Part shown: positions 1 to 5,432 of the stretch, one piece after another
Position numbering within the stretch: position 1 is the stretch's first letter
Layout of the letters: every line of letters starts with the position of its first letter
From: CAXBID01 sp963975495
Lineage (GTDB): Bacteria; Bacteroidota; Bacteroidia; Flavobacteriales; Flavobacteriaceae
Length of the DNA: 6,086 nucleotides
NCBI GenBank assembly: GCA_963975495.1
Contig: CAXBID010000236.1
Span: forward strand, 1 to 6,086
Reading direction: 5' to 3'
The notes under the pieces: generated by a model
What the model saw: only the letters and a program-made list of their open reading frames with translations
The model's database searches: none
Told to the model about the DNA's origin: nothing
Position numbers and translations under genes: made by a program

Positions 1-31
1 GGTGTCTTTTAATTGTTTTTTTGTCATTACG
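1..31. repeat. Left arm of a perfect 31-nt inverted repeat, probable fold-back joint
   Basis: Bases 1-31 are the exact reverse complement of bases 208-238 inside the DUF2520 gene. Allowing one mismatch, the match runs to 1-38 against 201-238. This segment puts an in-frame stop (TAA, 10-12) directly before the DUF2520 reading frame. Family-like protein sequence (LHLAAVFVNN…) appears only after about base 32. The simplest reading is a chimeric or fold-back joint at a contig or read end, with native upstream sequence lost. A real small inversion-duplication is less likely but cannot be excluded from one sequence. Confidence 0.85.
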
Positions 32-330
32 TATTGCATTTAGCTGCTGTTTTTGTAAATAATTTCACGAATCAGCTTTACAGAATTGGGCATGAAATTA
101 CCGAAAGCGAAGGTGCCGAATTCGATTTATTAAAACCGCTTATTTTGGAAACCGCAAAAAAAATTAAGGATTTATCGCCATACATGGCACAAACCGGGCC
201 TGCAAAACGTAATGACAAAAAAACAATTAAAAGACACCTAAAACATTTAGAAAACAACCAACATCATAAAGCCATTTACAAGCTTTTAACAGAATCAATT
301 CAAAAAACACATGGAAGAAAAAAATTATAA
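13..330 (+). CDS. Rossmann/DUF2520 family protein, C-terminal part only
   Basis: The open frame encodes 105 residues, of which about 98 resemble the helical C-terminal DUF2520 domain of flavobacterial Rossmann-fold proteins related to the 6-phosphogluconate dehydrogenase/ProC superfamily. Recognisable blocks are LHLAAVFVNNFTN (residues 8-20), the helix with FDLLKPLILETAKKI, and the signature TGPAKRND (61-68). Whole proteins of this family are roughly 250 residues, so the N-terminal NAD(P)-binding Rossmann half is missing. The first six or seven codons (from TTG at 13) fall in the inverted copy of bases 208-238 and are probably not native; true gene sequence starts near base 32. No physiological substrate is established for these proteins, so none is assigned. 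The stop overlaps the following HAD gene by 20 nt, suggesting one transcript and translational coupling. Confidence 0.8.
   Translation: MFFCHYVLHLAAVFVNNFTNQLYRIGHEITESEGAEFDLLKPLILETAKKIKDLSPYMAQTGPAKRNDKKTIKRHLKHLENNQHHKAIYKLLTESIQKTHGRKKL
208..238. repeat. Right arm (source) of the 31-nt inverted repeat
   Basis: This arm lies inside the DUF2520 coding sequence and encodes the conserved stretch around KRNDKKTIKRH, so it is the native copy. Its reverse complement at 1-31 is the displaced copy. The arms are 176 nt apart. Confidence 0.85.
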
Positions 331-841
331 GGAATATTTAGAACATATTACTACATTTATTTTTGATGTAGATGGGGTTTTAACTAACGGAAACGTGAGT
401 ATTTTAACCAACGGCGAAATGCTTCGTACCATGAGTGTAAAAGATGGCTATGCGTTAAAAGTTGCCATGGTTTCTGGCTATAATATATGCATTATTTCTG
501 GCGGAACTAATGAAGGTGTTAGCATACGCTTAAAAGGATTAGGTATAACAGATGTTTACTTAGGAGCGCACAACAAAATTGACCAATTAAATGACTACTT
601 AACCAGAAACAATATTAAAAAAGAACATGTACTTTATATGGGTGATGACATACCGGATTATCCTGTAATGAGCATAGTTGGCTTACCATGTTGCCCACAA
701 GATGCCGTACCAGAAATAAAAACAATTTGTAAATACATTTCACATAAAAAAGGTGGTAAAGGTGCAGCTCGTGATGTTATTGAGCAAGTGCTTAAAGTTC
801 AAGGGAAGTGGAGTGGTAACTTTAGTGCTAAGTATGATTGA
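311..841 (+). CDS. kdsC: KdsC-like HAD phosphatase (3-deoxy-D-manno-octulosonate 8-phosphate phosphatase)
   Basis: This 176-residue, single-domain, cap-less HAD hydrolase matches the length of the KdsC family, which removes phosphate from KDO-8-P in the cytoplasm during LPS inner-core sugar synthesis. Motif I is FIFDVDGVLT with nucleophile D19 and general acid/base D21. Motif II is S63 in IISGG, motif III is K89 in AHNKID, and motif IV is GDDIPDYPVM (D112, D113, D116). The C-terminal GGKGAARDVIEQVL is the glycine-rich tail typical of KdsC that reaches into a neighbouring active site of the tetramer. ATG 311 lies inside the end of the DUF2520 gene (20-nt overlap), with no clear Shine-Dalgarno site, as is usual in Bacteroidota. 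A hexamer repeat array begins 4 nt after the stop. Substrate is inferred from family; other small C0 HAD phosphatases cannot be fully excluded. Confidence 0.87.
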   Translation: MEEKNYKEYLEHITTFIFDVDGVLTNGNVSILTNGEMLRTMSVKDGYALKVAMVSGYNICIISGGTNEGVSIRLKGLGITDVYLGAHNKIDQLNDYLTRNNIKKEHVLYMGDDIPDYPVMSIVGLPCCPQDAVPEIKTICKYISHKKGGKGAARDVIEQVLKVQGKWSGNFSAKYD

Positions 842-845
842 TTTT

Positions 846-919
846 CAGTTTGCAGTATTCAGTCGCAGTCTCAGTCGCAGTCGCAGTCTCAGTCTCAGTC
901 TCAGTCTCAGTCTCAGTCG
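846..919. repeat. Tandem hexamer array, CAGTCT/CAGTCG type
   Basis: Two heptamers (CAGTTTG, CAGTATT; 846-859) lead into ten uninterrupted hexamers (860-919) in which only the last base varies: G,T,G,G,T,T,T,T,T,G. On the other strand these are ACTGCG, ACTGAG and ACTGAAT units. The array lies between the kdsC stop and the prenyltransferase start (41 nt downstream). The same units occur in opposite orientation at 1933-2039; the longest exact inverted match is 25 nt (852-876 against 1980-2004). The lack of spacers and the very short unit rule out CRISPR. Function is unknown; slippage-driven length change is plausible. Confidence 0.93.
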
Positions 920-960
920 CATAATAAACAGTATAAAATTCGTGGCAATCTTTTAACTAA

Positions 961-1866
961 ATGCTTAGCATTCTAAACCTCATCCGTTGGAAAAATTTAT
1001 TAATGATTGCCGGTGTGCAATTACTGATAAAATATGCGCTTTTAGAACCTTTCGGGATTAAAACAAGTTTAGATACTTTAGGTATTACACTTTTAATATT
1101 AGCTACCATTTGTATTGCTGCTGCTGGAAATATTATTAATGATATTTATGATGTTGAAACGGATTTTATTAACAAACCCAACAAACTTATTATTGGGAAA
1201 ACCATTTCAGAAAAAACAGCTTACAACCTATTTATTGCATTTAATATTATTGGTGTTGGTATTGGATTTTACGTTTCAAACTTAGTTGGTAAAAGTACCT
1301 TCTTTTCATTGTTTGTGATTATTTCTGCATTACTTTATGTGTACGCCAGCTATTTAAAACGAACCCTTTTAATTGGCAATATTGTTATTTCTGTTTTAGT
1401 GGGCTTGAGTATTTTAATAGTTGGTATTTTTGAATTACTCCCAGCAATTACTCCTGAAAACCAGCAGTTTCAATTCACGTTTTTTAAAATCATATTCGAT
1501 TATTCAGTCTTCGCTTTTAGTATTAATCTACTTCGCGAAATAGCTAAAGATTTAGAAGACATTGATGGCGATTATAAAGCAGGCATGCACACGTTACCCA
1601 TAGCCATTGGTAGAGCACGTGCAACAAATGTGCTTTTTGTTTTAACACTAATACCGCTATTAGTTTTGGTTTTTTATGTTATTAATTCGCTCTATAAAAA
1701 TGAGATTGCAACAGGCTACTTTTTACTGTTTATAATTGGTCCATTAATTTATACAAGTATTAAGTCGTTTAACGCTAATACAAAACAAGATTATCACCAT
1801 ATTAGCAGGATGCTTAAATTAGTTATGCTTTTCGGGATGTTATCATTGCTAATTTATCTATTTTAG
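961..1866 (+). CDS. UbiA-family prenyltransferase (often named geranylgeranylglycerol-phosphate geranylgeranyltransferase)
   Basis: This 301-residue, strongly hydrophobic protein has about eight or nine predicted membrane helices and the two aspartate-rich Mg-pyrophosphate sites of UbiA enzymes. Site one is NDIYDVETD (N60, D61, D64, D68), followed by NKPNKLI. Site two is KDLEDIDGD (D196, D199, D203), followed by KAGMHTLPIAIG. Such proteins attach a polyprenyl chain from its diphosphate to an acceptor in the membrane. In Flavobacteriaceae this gene is commonly labelled as the archaeal-lipid-type GGGP prenyltransferase, but the true acceptor is not shown by the sequence; a quinone-like acceptor is also possible. 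ATG 961 is the first good start in frame and gives the usual N-terminus (LNLIRWKNLLMI). The gene is bracketed by two inversely oriented ACTG-type repeat arrays, so any promoter lies in or beside the upstream one. Confidence 0.85.
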   Translation: MLSILNLIRWKNLLMIAGVQLLIKYALLEPFGIKTSLDTLGITLLILATICIAAAGNIINDIYDVETDFINKPNKLIIGKTISEKTAYNLFIAFNIIGVGIGFYVSNLVGKSTFFSLFVIISALLYVYASYLKRTLLIGNIVISVLVGLSILIVGIFELLPAITPENQQFQFTFFKIIFDYSVFAFSINLLREIAKDLEDIDGDYKAGMHTLPIAIGRARATNVLFVLTLIPLLVLVFYVINSLYKNEIATGYFLLFIIGPLIYTSIKSFNANTKQDYHHISRMLKLVMLFGMLSLLIYLF

Positions 1867-1932
1867 ACGAGGTTTTTGTATCTGACAAAGACACCAAGGC
1901 GAAAAAAAGACATAAATACAACTATAACGCAA

Positions 1933-2039
1933 ACTGCAACTGAGACTGCGACTGCGACTGCAACTGCAACTGCAACTGAGACTGAGACTGCGACTGAATA
2001 CTGCGACTGAATACTGCGACTGAATACTGAATACTGAAA
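1933..2039. repeat. Tandem ACTG-NN / ACTGAAT array, inverted relative to 846-919
   Basis: Seventeen units can be read without a gap: hexamers ACTGCA, ACTGAG and ACTGCG (1933-1992), then alternating ACTGAAT heptamers and ACTGCG hexamers (1993-2025), then ACTGAAT and ACTGAAA to 2039. The maf ATG follows after only two bases, so the array itself forms the region in front of the maf start codon. ACTGCA units occur here but not in the first array, while ACTGCG, ACTGAG and ACTGAAT are shared by both (as reverse complements). It begins 66 nt after the prenyltransferase stop. No stable function is known to me. Confidence 0.93.
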
Positions 2040-2041
2040 AA

Positions 2042-2635
2042 ATGCTAAACGAAAAACTAAAAAATTATCATATTATTCTGGCTTCGGGTTCGCCTAGGCG
2101 ACAAGAGTTTTTTAAAAACTTAGGTCTCGATTTCGAAATTCGTTTAAAACCCATAAAAGAAGAATACCCAAAAAGATTAACGCATTTTGAAATCAGCAAT
2201 TATTTAGCACAACTTAAAGCATTGCCTTTTAAAAATGAACTAAAACCGAATGATATTTTGATTACTAGTGACACTATTGTTTGGCATAACAATAAAGCTT
2301 TAGGAAAACCCCATAATGAAAATGAGGCATTTAGCATTTTAAAATCTTTAAGTGATGAAACGCACGAGGTGATAACATCGGTTTGTTTTACTACAAAAAC
2401 TTATGAAAAAACACTATATGCCATAACTAAAGTCGCTTTTAAAAGTTTAACCGATGAAGAAATTTGGTATTATATAAAAACATCAAAACCCTTTGATAAA
2501 GCTGGCGCTTATGGCATTCAAGAATGGATTGGGCAAATTGGTGTCACCAAGTTGGAAGGCTCTTATTTTAATGTTATGGGCTTGCCCACACATCTTGTTT
2601 ACAAAACGTTAAATAATATTGCAGGGGCCGAATAA
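2042..2635 (+). CDS. maf: Maf family nucleoside triphosphate pyrophosphatase (YhdE-like, dTTP/UTP)
   Basis: The 197-residue product is a full-length Maf/HAM1-fold protein. It carries the N-terminal substrate loop LASGSPRRQEFF (residues 13-24), the catalytic segment ITSDTIV with D77, GKP (88-90), the helix before HEVITSVC, and the C-terminal DKAGAYGIQEWIG block (152-164) followed by EGSYFNVMGLP. The AGAYGIQ form is typical of the YhdE branch, which hydrolyses dTTP, UTP and modified pyrimidine nucleotides to monophosphates plus pyrophosphate in the cytoplasm. Its older name, septum formation inhibitor, comes from overexpression phenotypes. ATG 2042 starts two bases after a tandem repeat array, so the translation initiation region is largely repeat DNA; a leaderless or very AT-rich start is usual in this phylum. 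The stop overlaps a possible -7 element for the next gene. Confidence 0.92.
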   Translation: MLNEKLKNYHIILASGSPRRQEFFKNLGLDFEIRLKPIKEEYPKRLTHFEISNYLAQLKALPFKNELKPNDILITSDTIVWHNNKALGKPHNENEAFSILKSLSDETHEVITSVCFTTKTYEKTLYAITKVAFKSLTDEEIWYYIKTSKPFDKAGAYGIQEWIGQIGVTKLEGSYFNVMGLPTHLVYKTLNNIAGAE

Positions 2636-2640
2636 GTTTG
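2633..2640 (+). promoter_or_regulatory. Candidate Bacteroidota -7 element (TAAGTTTG)
   Basis: TAAGTTTG fits the TAnnTTTG consensus of the Bacteroidota housekeeping sigma factor and is followed by TAA, as in the element at 3634. It overlaps the maf stop codon and lies 22 nt before the lipoprotein ATG at 2663. No well-spaced TTG -33 element is visible, so this rests on the -7 match and position only. Confidence 0.4.
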
Positions 2641-2662
2641 TAACTTTATCATAAAATGCATC

Positions 2663-3613
2663 ATGTTTAAAAAAATAATTAAAGCCGAATTGGGCTTATG
2701 GGTTACCATTGCCATTTTAAGTTTAGTAACTTCTTGCAAAAAAGAAACCCCTTCAAAAGATTTAGCTAATAATTGGGAAACAGAATTTATTCCTGGTGAA
2801 AAATCAAAAGACAAAAAAGAACTATCTCAAGAATTTAAAGCCTATTGGTATGCTGGTGAAGCAGAAATTACATCCTACAAATTAGAACAAGCACGCTATG
2901 GCGAAATGCGTGAAGGAAAAGCTGTTTTGGTTTATGTTACCGAAGATTTTTTAGCAGAAAAACAAGTAAAAGCCGACACACAAAACCCAGACAATATACC
3001 TGTTTTAAAACTAAATGCTACCAAAAATTTTAATACAGGTATTTACCCATATTCTATAATGCAAAGTACATTTTACCCAGTTTCAAATAATAACCATGCT
3101 ATAAAAGTATCAGCTTCTGTACAAGAATGGTGTGGCCATGTTTATGCACAACTGAACAATAAAGCGCAGTTTGAGATTATGTCGCACTCGTATTTTGAAA
3201 GTGAAGCCGATGAACATTTTAAATTGGAAAAAGCTATTTTGGAAAATGAATTATGGACACAATTGCGAATAGATCCCAAAAGTTTACCAACGGGAGATTT
3301 ACAAATTATTCCGTCTTTAGAATTCACAAGGCTTAAACATGTTCCTGTTAAAGCATACAAGGCTTTGGCTAAACTAAGTGACCAAAGTTATTCCATTTCT
3401 TATCCAGGTTTAAACCGAACCTTAACCATCTCTTTCAATCCCGATTTTCCCTATGATATATTAGGTTGGGAAGAAAGTTTTAAAAGTGGTTTTGGCACCA
3501 ACGCAAAAACATTAACTACAAGAGCAACTAAGTTAAAAACAATAAAATCTGCCTATTGGAATAAAAACAGCAATGAAAATGAAGTTTTACGAGATACGCT
3601 TCAATTAAATTAA
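2663..3613 (+). CDS. Conserved flavobacterial lipoprotein of unknown function downstream of maf
   Basis: The 316-residue product has a short basic N-terminus, a hydrophobic stretch (about residues 9-22) and a lipobox LVTSC, so C25 would be the lipidated residue and the mature protein should be anchored in the cell envelope. The mature part has no membrane helix and shows no catalytic motif I recognise. Conspicuous conserved-looking blocks are EFKAYWYAGEAEITSYKLEQARYGEMREGKAV (written here only as start EFKAYW, about residues 58-63, to GKAV), the NATKNFNTGIYPYSIMQSTFYPV region, and QEWCGHVYAQL with a lone cysteine. I recall that orthologues are often labelled septum formation inhibitor Maf; that label seems to come from the neighbouring gene, as this protein lacks every Maf motif. 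ATG 2663 gives a complete signal peptide; the ATG at 2656 is out of frame. Confidence 0.8.
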   Translation: MFKKIIKAELGLWVTIAILSLVTSCKKETPSKDLANNWETEFIPGEKSKDKKELSQEFKAYWYAGEAEITSYKLEQARYGEMREGKAVLVYVTEDFLAEKQVKADTQNPDNIPVLKLNATKNFNTGIYPYSIMQSTFYPVSNNNHAIKVSASVQEWCGHVYAQLNNKAQFEIMSHSYFESEADEHFKLEKAILENELWTQLRIDPKSLPTGDLQIIPSLEFTRLKHVPVKAYKALAKLSDQSYSISYPGLNRTLTISFNPDFPYDILGWEESFKSGFGTNAKTLTTRATKLKTIKSAYWNKNSNENEVLRDTLQLN

Positions 3614-3633
3614 AACAGTCTCACCAACTAATG

Positions 3634-3641
3634 TATCTTTG
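3634..3641 (+). promoter_or_regulatory. Candidate Bacteroidota -7 element (TATCTTTG)
   Basis: TATCTTTG is a full match to TAnnTTTG and is followed by TAA. It lies 26 nt upstream of the channel gene ATG at 3668 and 20 nt after the lipoprotein stop, a good place for an independent promoter. A clear TTG at the usual -33 distance is not seen. Confidence 0.5.
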
Positions 3642-3667
3642 TAATAGCTTTAAAATCATTATTACTT

Positions 3668-4216
3668 ATGATAAATTTCTTGACTGAATATAAAAACGAG
3701 TTAATAGCCACTGGCTTTGTTTTAGTTGTTTTACAGATTATTAGATTTATTATTCATTTTACCATTTCAAAAATTGGCAAAAAGAGCCATATAAATGATG
3801 CTAGAATCCGCCTGATAAAGCGCTATATTTCAGTTACTTTATTACTCATCGCCATATTAATAGAATCTTATATATTTGGCACCGAATTTCGTGATTTGGC
3901 GGTTATTTTCTCTTCTGTATTTGCAGTAATCGGTATAGGCTTATTTGCCATTTGGTCTATATTAAGCAACATTACTTCTGGTATTATTATGTTTTTTAAT
4001 TTCCCATACAAAGTAGGCGACAAAATAGCTATACATGACAAGGATTTTCCAATTACAGCCATTATTGAGGACATTAGGGCATTTCAGCTACATTTGCGCA
4101 CACAAGATGGCGATTTGGTTACTTATCCAAATAACCTAATGCTTCAAAAAGCGGTTACTTTAATAGAAAAAGACGCCATAGACGATATCGTAGAAGATGA
4201 CGCAGAAGCTGTATAA
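3668..4216 (+). CDS. Short MscS-type mechanosensitive ion channel protein
   Basis: The 182-residue protein has three hydrophobic segments (about residues 12-34, 52-70 and 76-98). They are followed by the MscS pore-to-beta-domain signature SNITSGIIMFFNFPYKVGD (100-118), and then a beta domain ending in DGDLVTYPNNLMLQ (147-160). The conserved phenylalanine/proline turn and the PNN motif support membership of the MscS family, which opens under membrane tension to release solutes after osmotic downshock. It is shorter than E. coli MscS (286 residues): the large C-terminal alpha/beta vestibule domain is absent and an acidic tail (DDIVEDDAEA) takes its place. No frameshift is visible, and comparably short forms are, as I recall, common in flavobacteria, so this looks like a natural short type. 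A TAnnTTTG element sits upstream and corA follows 52 nt after the stop. Confidence 0.85.
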   Translation: MINFLTEYKNELIATGFVLVVLQIIRFIIHFTISKIGKKSHINDARIRLIKRYISVTLLLIAILIESYIFGTEFRDLAVIFSSVFAVIGIGLFAIWSILSNITSGIIMFFNFPYKVGDKIAIHDKDFPITAIIEDIRAFQLHLRTQDGDLVTYPNNLMLQKAVTLIEKDAIDDIVEDDAEAV

Positions 4217-4232
4217 ATATTTCCTATATTTA
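4214..4232. other. AT-only 7-bp inverted repeat at the mscS stop
   Basis: TAAATAT (4214-4220) and ATATTTA (4226-4232) are perfectly complementary around a 5-nt loop. The stem starts at the stop codon and ends at the outer edge of the partial MITE. With no G:C pair in the stem and no adjacent U-run it is a weak hairpin and I do not call it a terminator. Confidence 0.35.
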
Positions 4233-4268
4233 GAGTCTGTTTAAGAATTTGTCAATTATTTTTTTTAT
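4232..4268. mobile_element. Solo end of the 161-bp MITE, abutting the corA start codon
   Basis: This stretch matches the reverse complement of the right end of the full element (5583-5619) with one substitution and one extra T in the T-run. Its outer 23 bases (4230-4252) are also an exact direct repeat of 5455-5477. As with the full copy, TTA precedes GAGTCTG. Only one arm end is present; the rest and the opposite terminal repeat are missing. It fills 37 of the 52 bases between the channel gene and corA and ends at the corA ATG, so it probably forms most of the corA leader. Confidence 0.85.
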
Positions 4269-5336
4269 ATGGCTAAAAACATAAGAAGTCTAGTATCCCG
4301 AAAAAAAATTGGTCAAATCCCAGGTAGTGTTATTTATACTGGTGAAAAATCAAATCAAAAATTATTTATTGAGGCTTTTGATTACAATAAAGAAAAATGT
4401 GTTGTAAAAGAGCTTACAAATGTTGAAGACTGTTTTCGTTTTGAAACTGGCACCATAACTTGGATTAATATAAATGGTTTAAACCATGTGGAAGCCATAG
4501 AAAAAATTGGGGGCCATTACGAATTACACCCGCTTGTACTTGAAGATATTGTTAACATTTCCCAACGTCCAAAGATTGATGAATATGATGACTACCTCTT
4601 CGTTGTACTGAAAATGCTGTATTATGATGACGATGAAAATATTGTTTCAGAACAAGTAAGCTTTATTCTTGGTAAAGAATATGTACTTTCATTTCAAGAA
4701 TCTGAAGGCGATGTTTTTGACTCTGTGCGCAATAGAATTACACAGGCAAAAGGGCGCGTTAGAAACATGCCTGCCGATTATTTACTATATGCCTTAATGG
4801 ATGCAGTAGTTGACCATTATTTTAGTGTGATTGAAACTTTAGGTGATAAAATTGAAGATTTTGAAACGGCTATTTTTTCAGGAAATATAGATGATGATAT
4901 TAGCCAGAAAATTCAAAACTTAAAACGTGAAATATTAAGAGTGCGTCGGGCTATTTTTCCGCTTCGCGAAGTGATTAACAGAATTGAAAAAAATGAAAAC
5001 AACCTTATTAACACAAAAACAATTACCTATTATCGAGATATCTATGACCACCTAATCCAAGTAACAGAAAACATAGATATTTACCGCGAAATGATTTGGA
5101 GTTTAATGGATATGTATATGACGACCATTAGCAATAAAATGAACGAAGTGATGAAAGTGCTTACCATTATGGCGTCTATTTTTATTCCATTAACTTTTAT
5201 CGCGGGTATTTATGGGATGAATTTTGAATACATTCCAGAGCTCAGTTATAAATACTCGTACTTTATCCTTTGGGGCGTTATGATTATGCTTTTTATAGGT
5301 ATGCTTATTTATTTTAAGCGTAAAAAATGGTTGTGA
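4269..5336 (+). CDS. corA: CorA family magnesium/cobalt transport channel
   Basis: The 355-residue length and architecture match CorA. A cytoplasmic alpha/beta domain (about 1-160) contains HPLVLEDIVNISQRPKIDEYDDYLF (shown by its ends, residues 87-111). A long helical stalk follows (about 165-295). Two membrane helices come next (about 296-314 and 328-348), with the selectivity signature YGMN at 315-318 just after the first. The basic tail KRKKWL ends the protein on the cytoplasmic side. CorA pentamers in the inner membrane admit Mg2+ and also Co2+ down the electrochemical gradient and close when cytoplasmic Mg2+ is high. ATG 4269 gives a family-like N-terminus (RKKIGQIPGSVIYTG), so the gene is whole although a partial MITE end touches its start codon. 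No Mg-sensing leader can be recognised in the 52-nt upstream gap. Confidence 0.95.
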   Translation: MAKNIRSLVSRKKIGQIPGSVIYTGEKSNQKLFIEAFDYNKEKCVVKELTNVEDCFRFETGTITWININGLNHVEAIEKIGGHYELHPLVLEDIVNISQRPKIDEYDDYLFVVLKMLYYDDDENIVSEQVSFILGKEYVLSFQESEGDVFDSVRNRITQAKGRVRNMPADYLLYALMDAVVDHYFSVIETLGDKIEDFETAIFSGNIDDDISQKIQNLKREILRVRRAIFPLREVINRIEKNENNLINTKTITYYRDIYDHLIQVTENIDIYREMIWSLMDMYMTTISNKMNEVMKVLTIMASIFIPLTFIAGIYGMNFEYIPELSYKYSYFILWGVMIMLFIGMLIYFKRKKWL

Positions 5337-5432
5337 TTTCTGTCAATTTGACATTCTAAAAAAACACTACATTCCAAAATATTCATTTGGTATATTTTTT
5401 GAATTTTACAAATAGAATTTGTTTAATTTAAA
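5337..5432. other. corA to lipoprotein intergenic region
   Basis: This gap is very AT-rich and contains no gene. A small palindrome TGTCAATTTGACA (5341-5353) follows the corA stop; its loop is too short, and with no T-run it is not a convincing terminator. Further on, TTTG (5386-5389) and TAGAATTTG (5413-5421) resemble the -33 and -7 boxes with 23 nt between them, but the -7 spacer is three bases instead of two. They are the best visible promoter candidate for the interrupted lipoprotein gene. Confidence 0.3.

Noticed and set aside
753..956. Plus-strand ORF encoding a Ser-Leu/Ser-Arg repeat protein
   Set aside because: It is an out-of-frame reading of the kdsC 3' end and the CAGTCT array; the low-complexity SLSLSL sequence comes directly from the hexamers.
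846..2039. Possible CRISPR arrays
   Set aside because: The units are 6-7 nt with no spacers between them, and no cas gene is present.
2599..2814. Minus-strand ORF of 71 residues
   Set aside because: It lies opposite the maf end and the lipoprotein signal peptide, has no family-like sequence, and conflicts with two well-supported genes.
3142..3360. Minus-strand ORF of 72 residues
   Set aside because: It is fully inside the lipoprotein gene on the other strand and looks like a shadow frame.
3868..4074. Minus-strand ORF of 68 residues
   Set aside because: It is fully opposite the MscS-type gene, whose motifs are clear.
3668..4216. MscS gene truncated by mutation or by the adjacent MITE end
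   Set aside because: The frame ends in a natural acidic tail 15 nt before the element, and the missing C-terminal domain is consistent with a natural short MscS type.
5341..5353. Rho-independent terminator after corA
   Set aside because: The palindrome TGTCAATTTGACA has a stem of only five or six pairs with a 1-3 nt loop and is followed by A-rich sequence, not a T-run.
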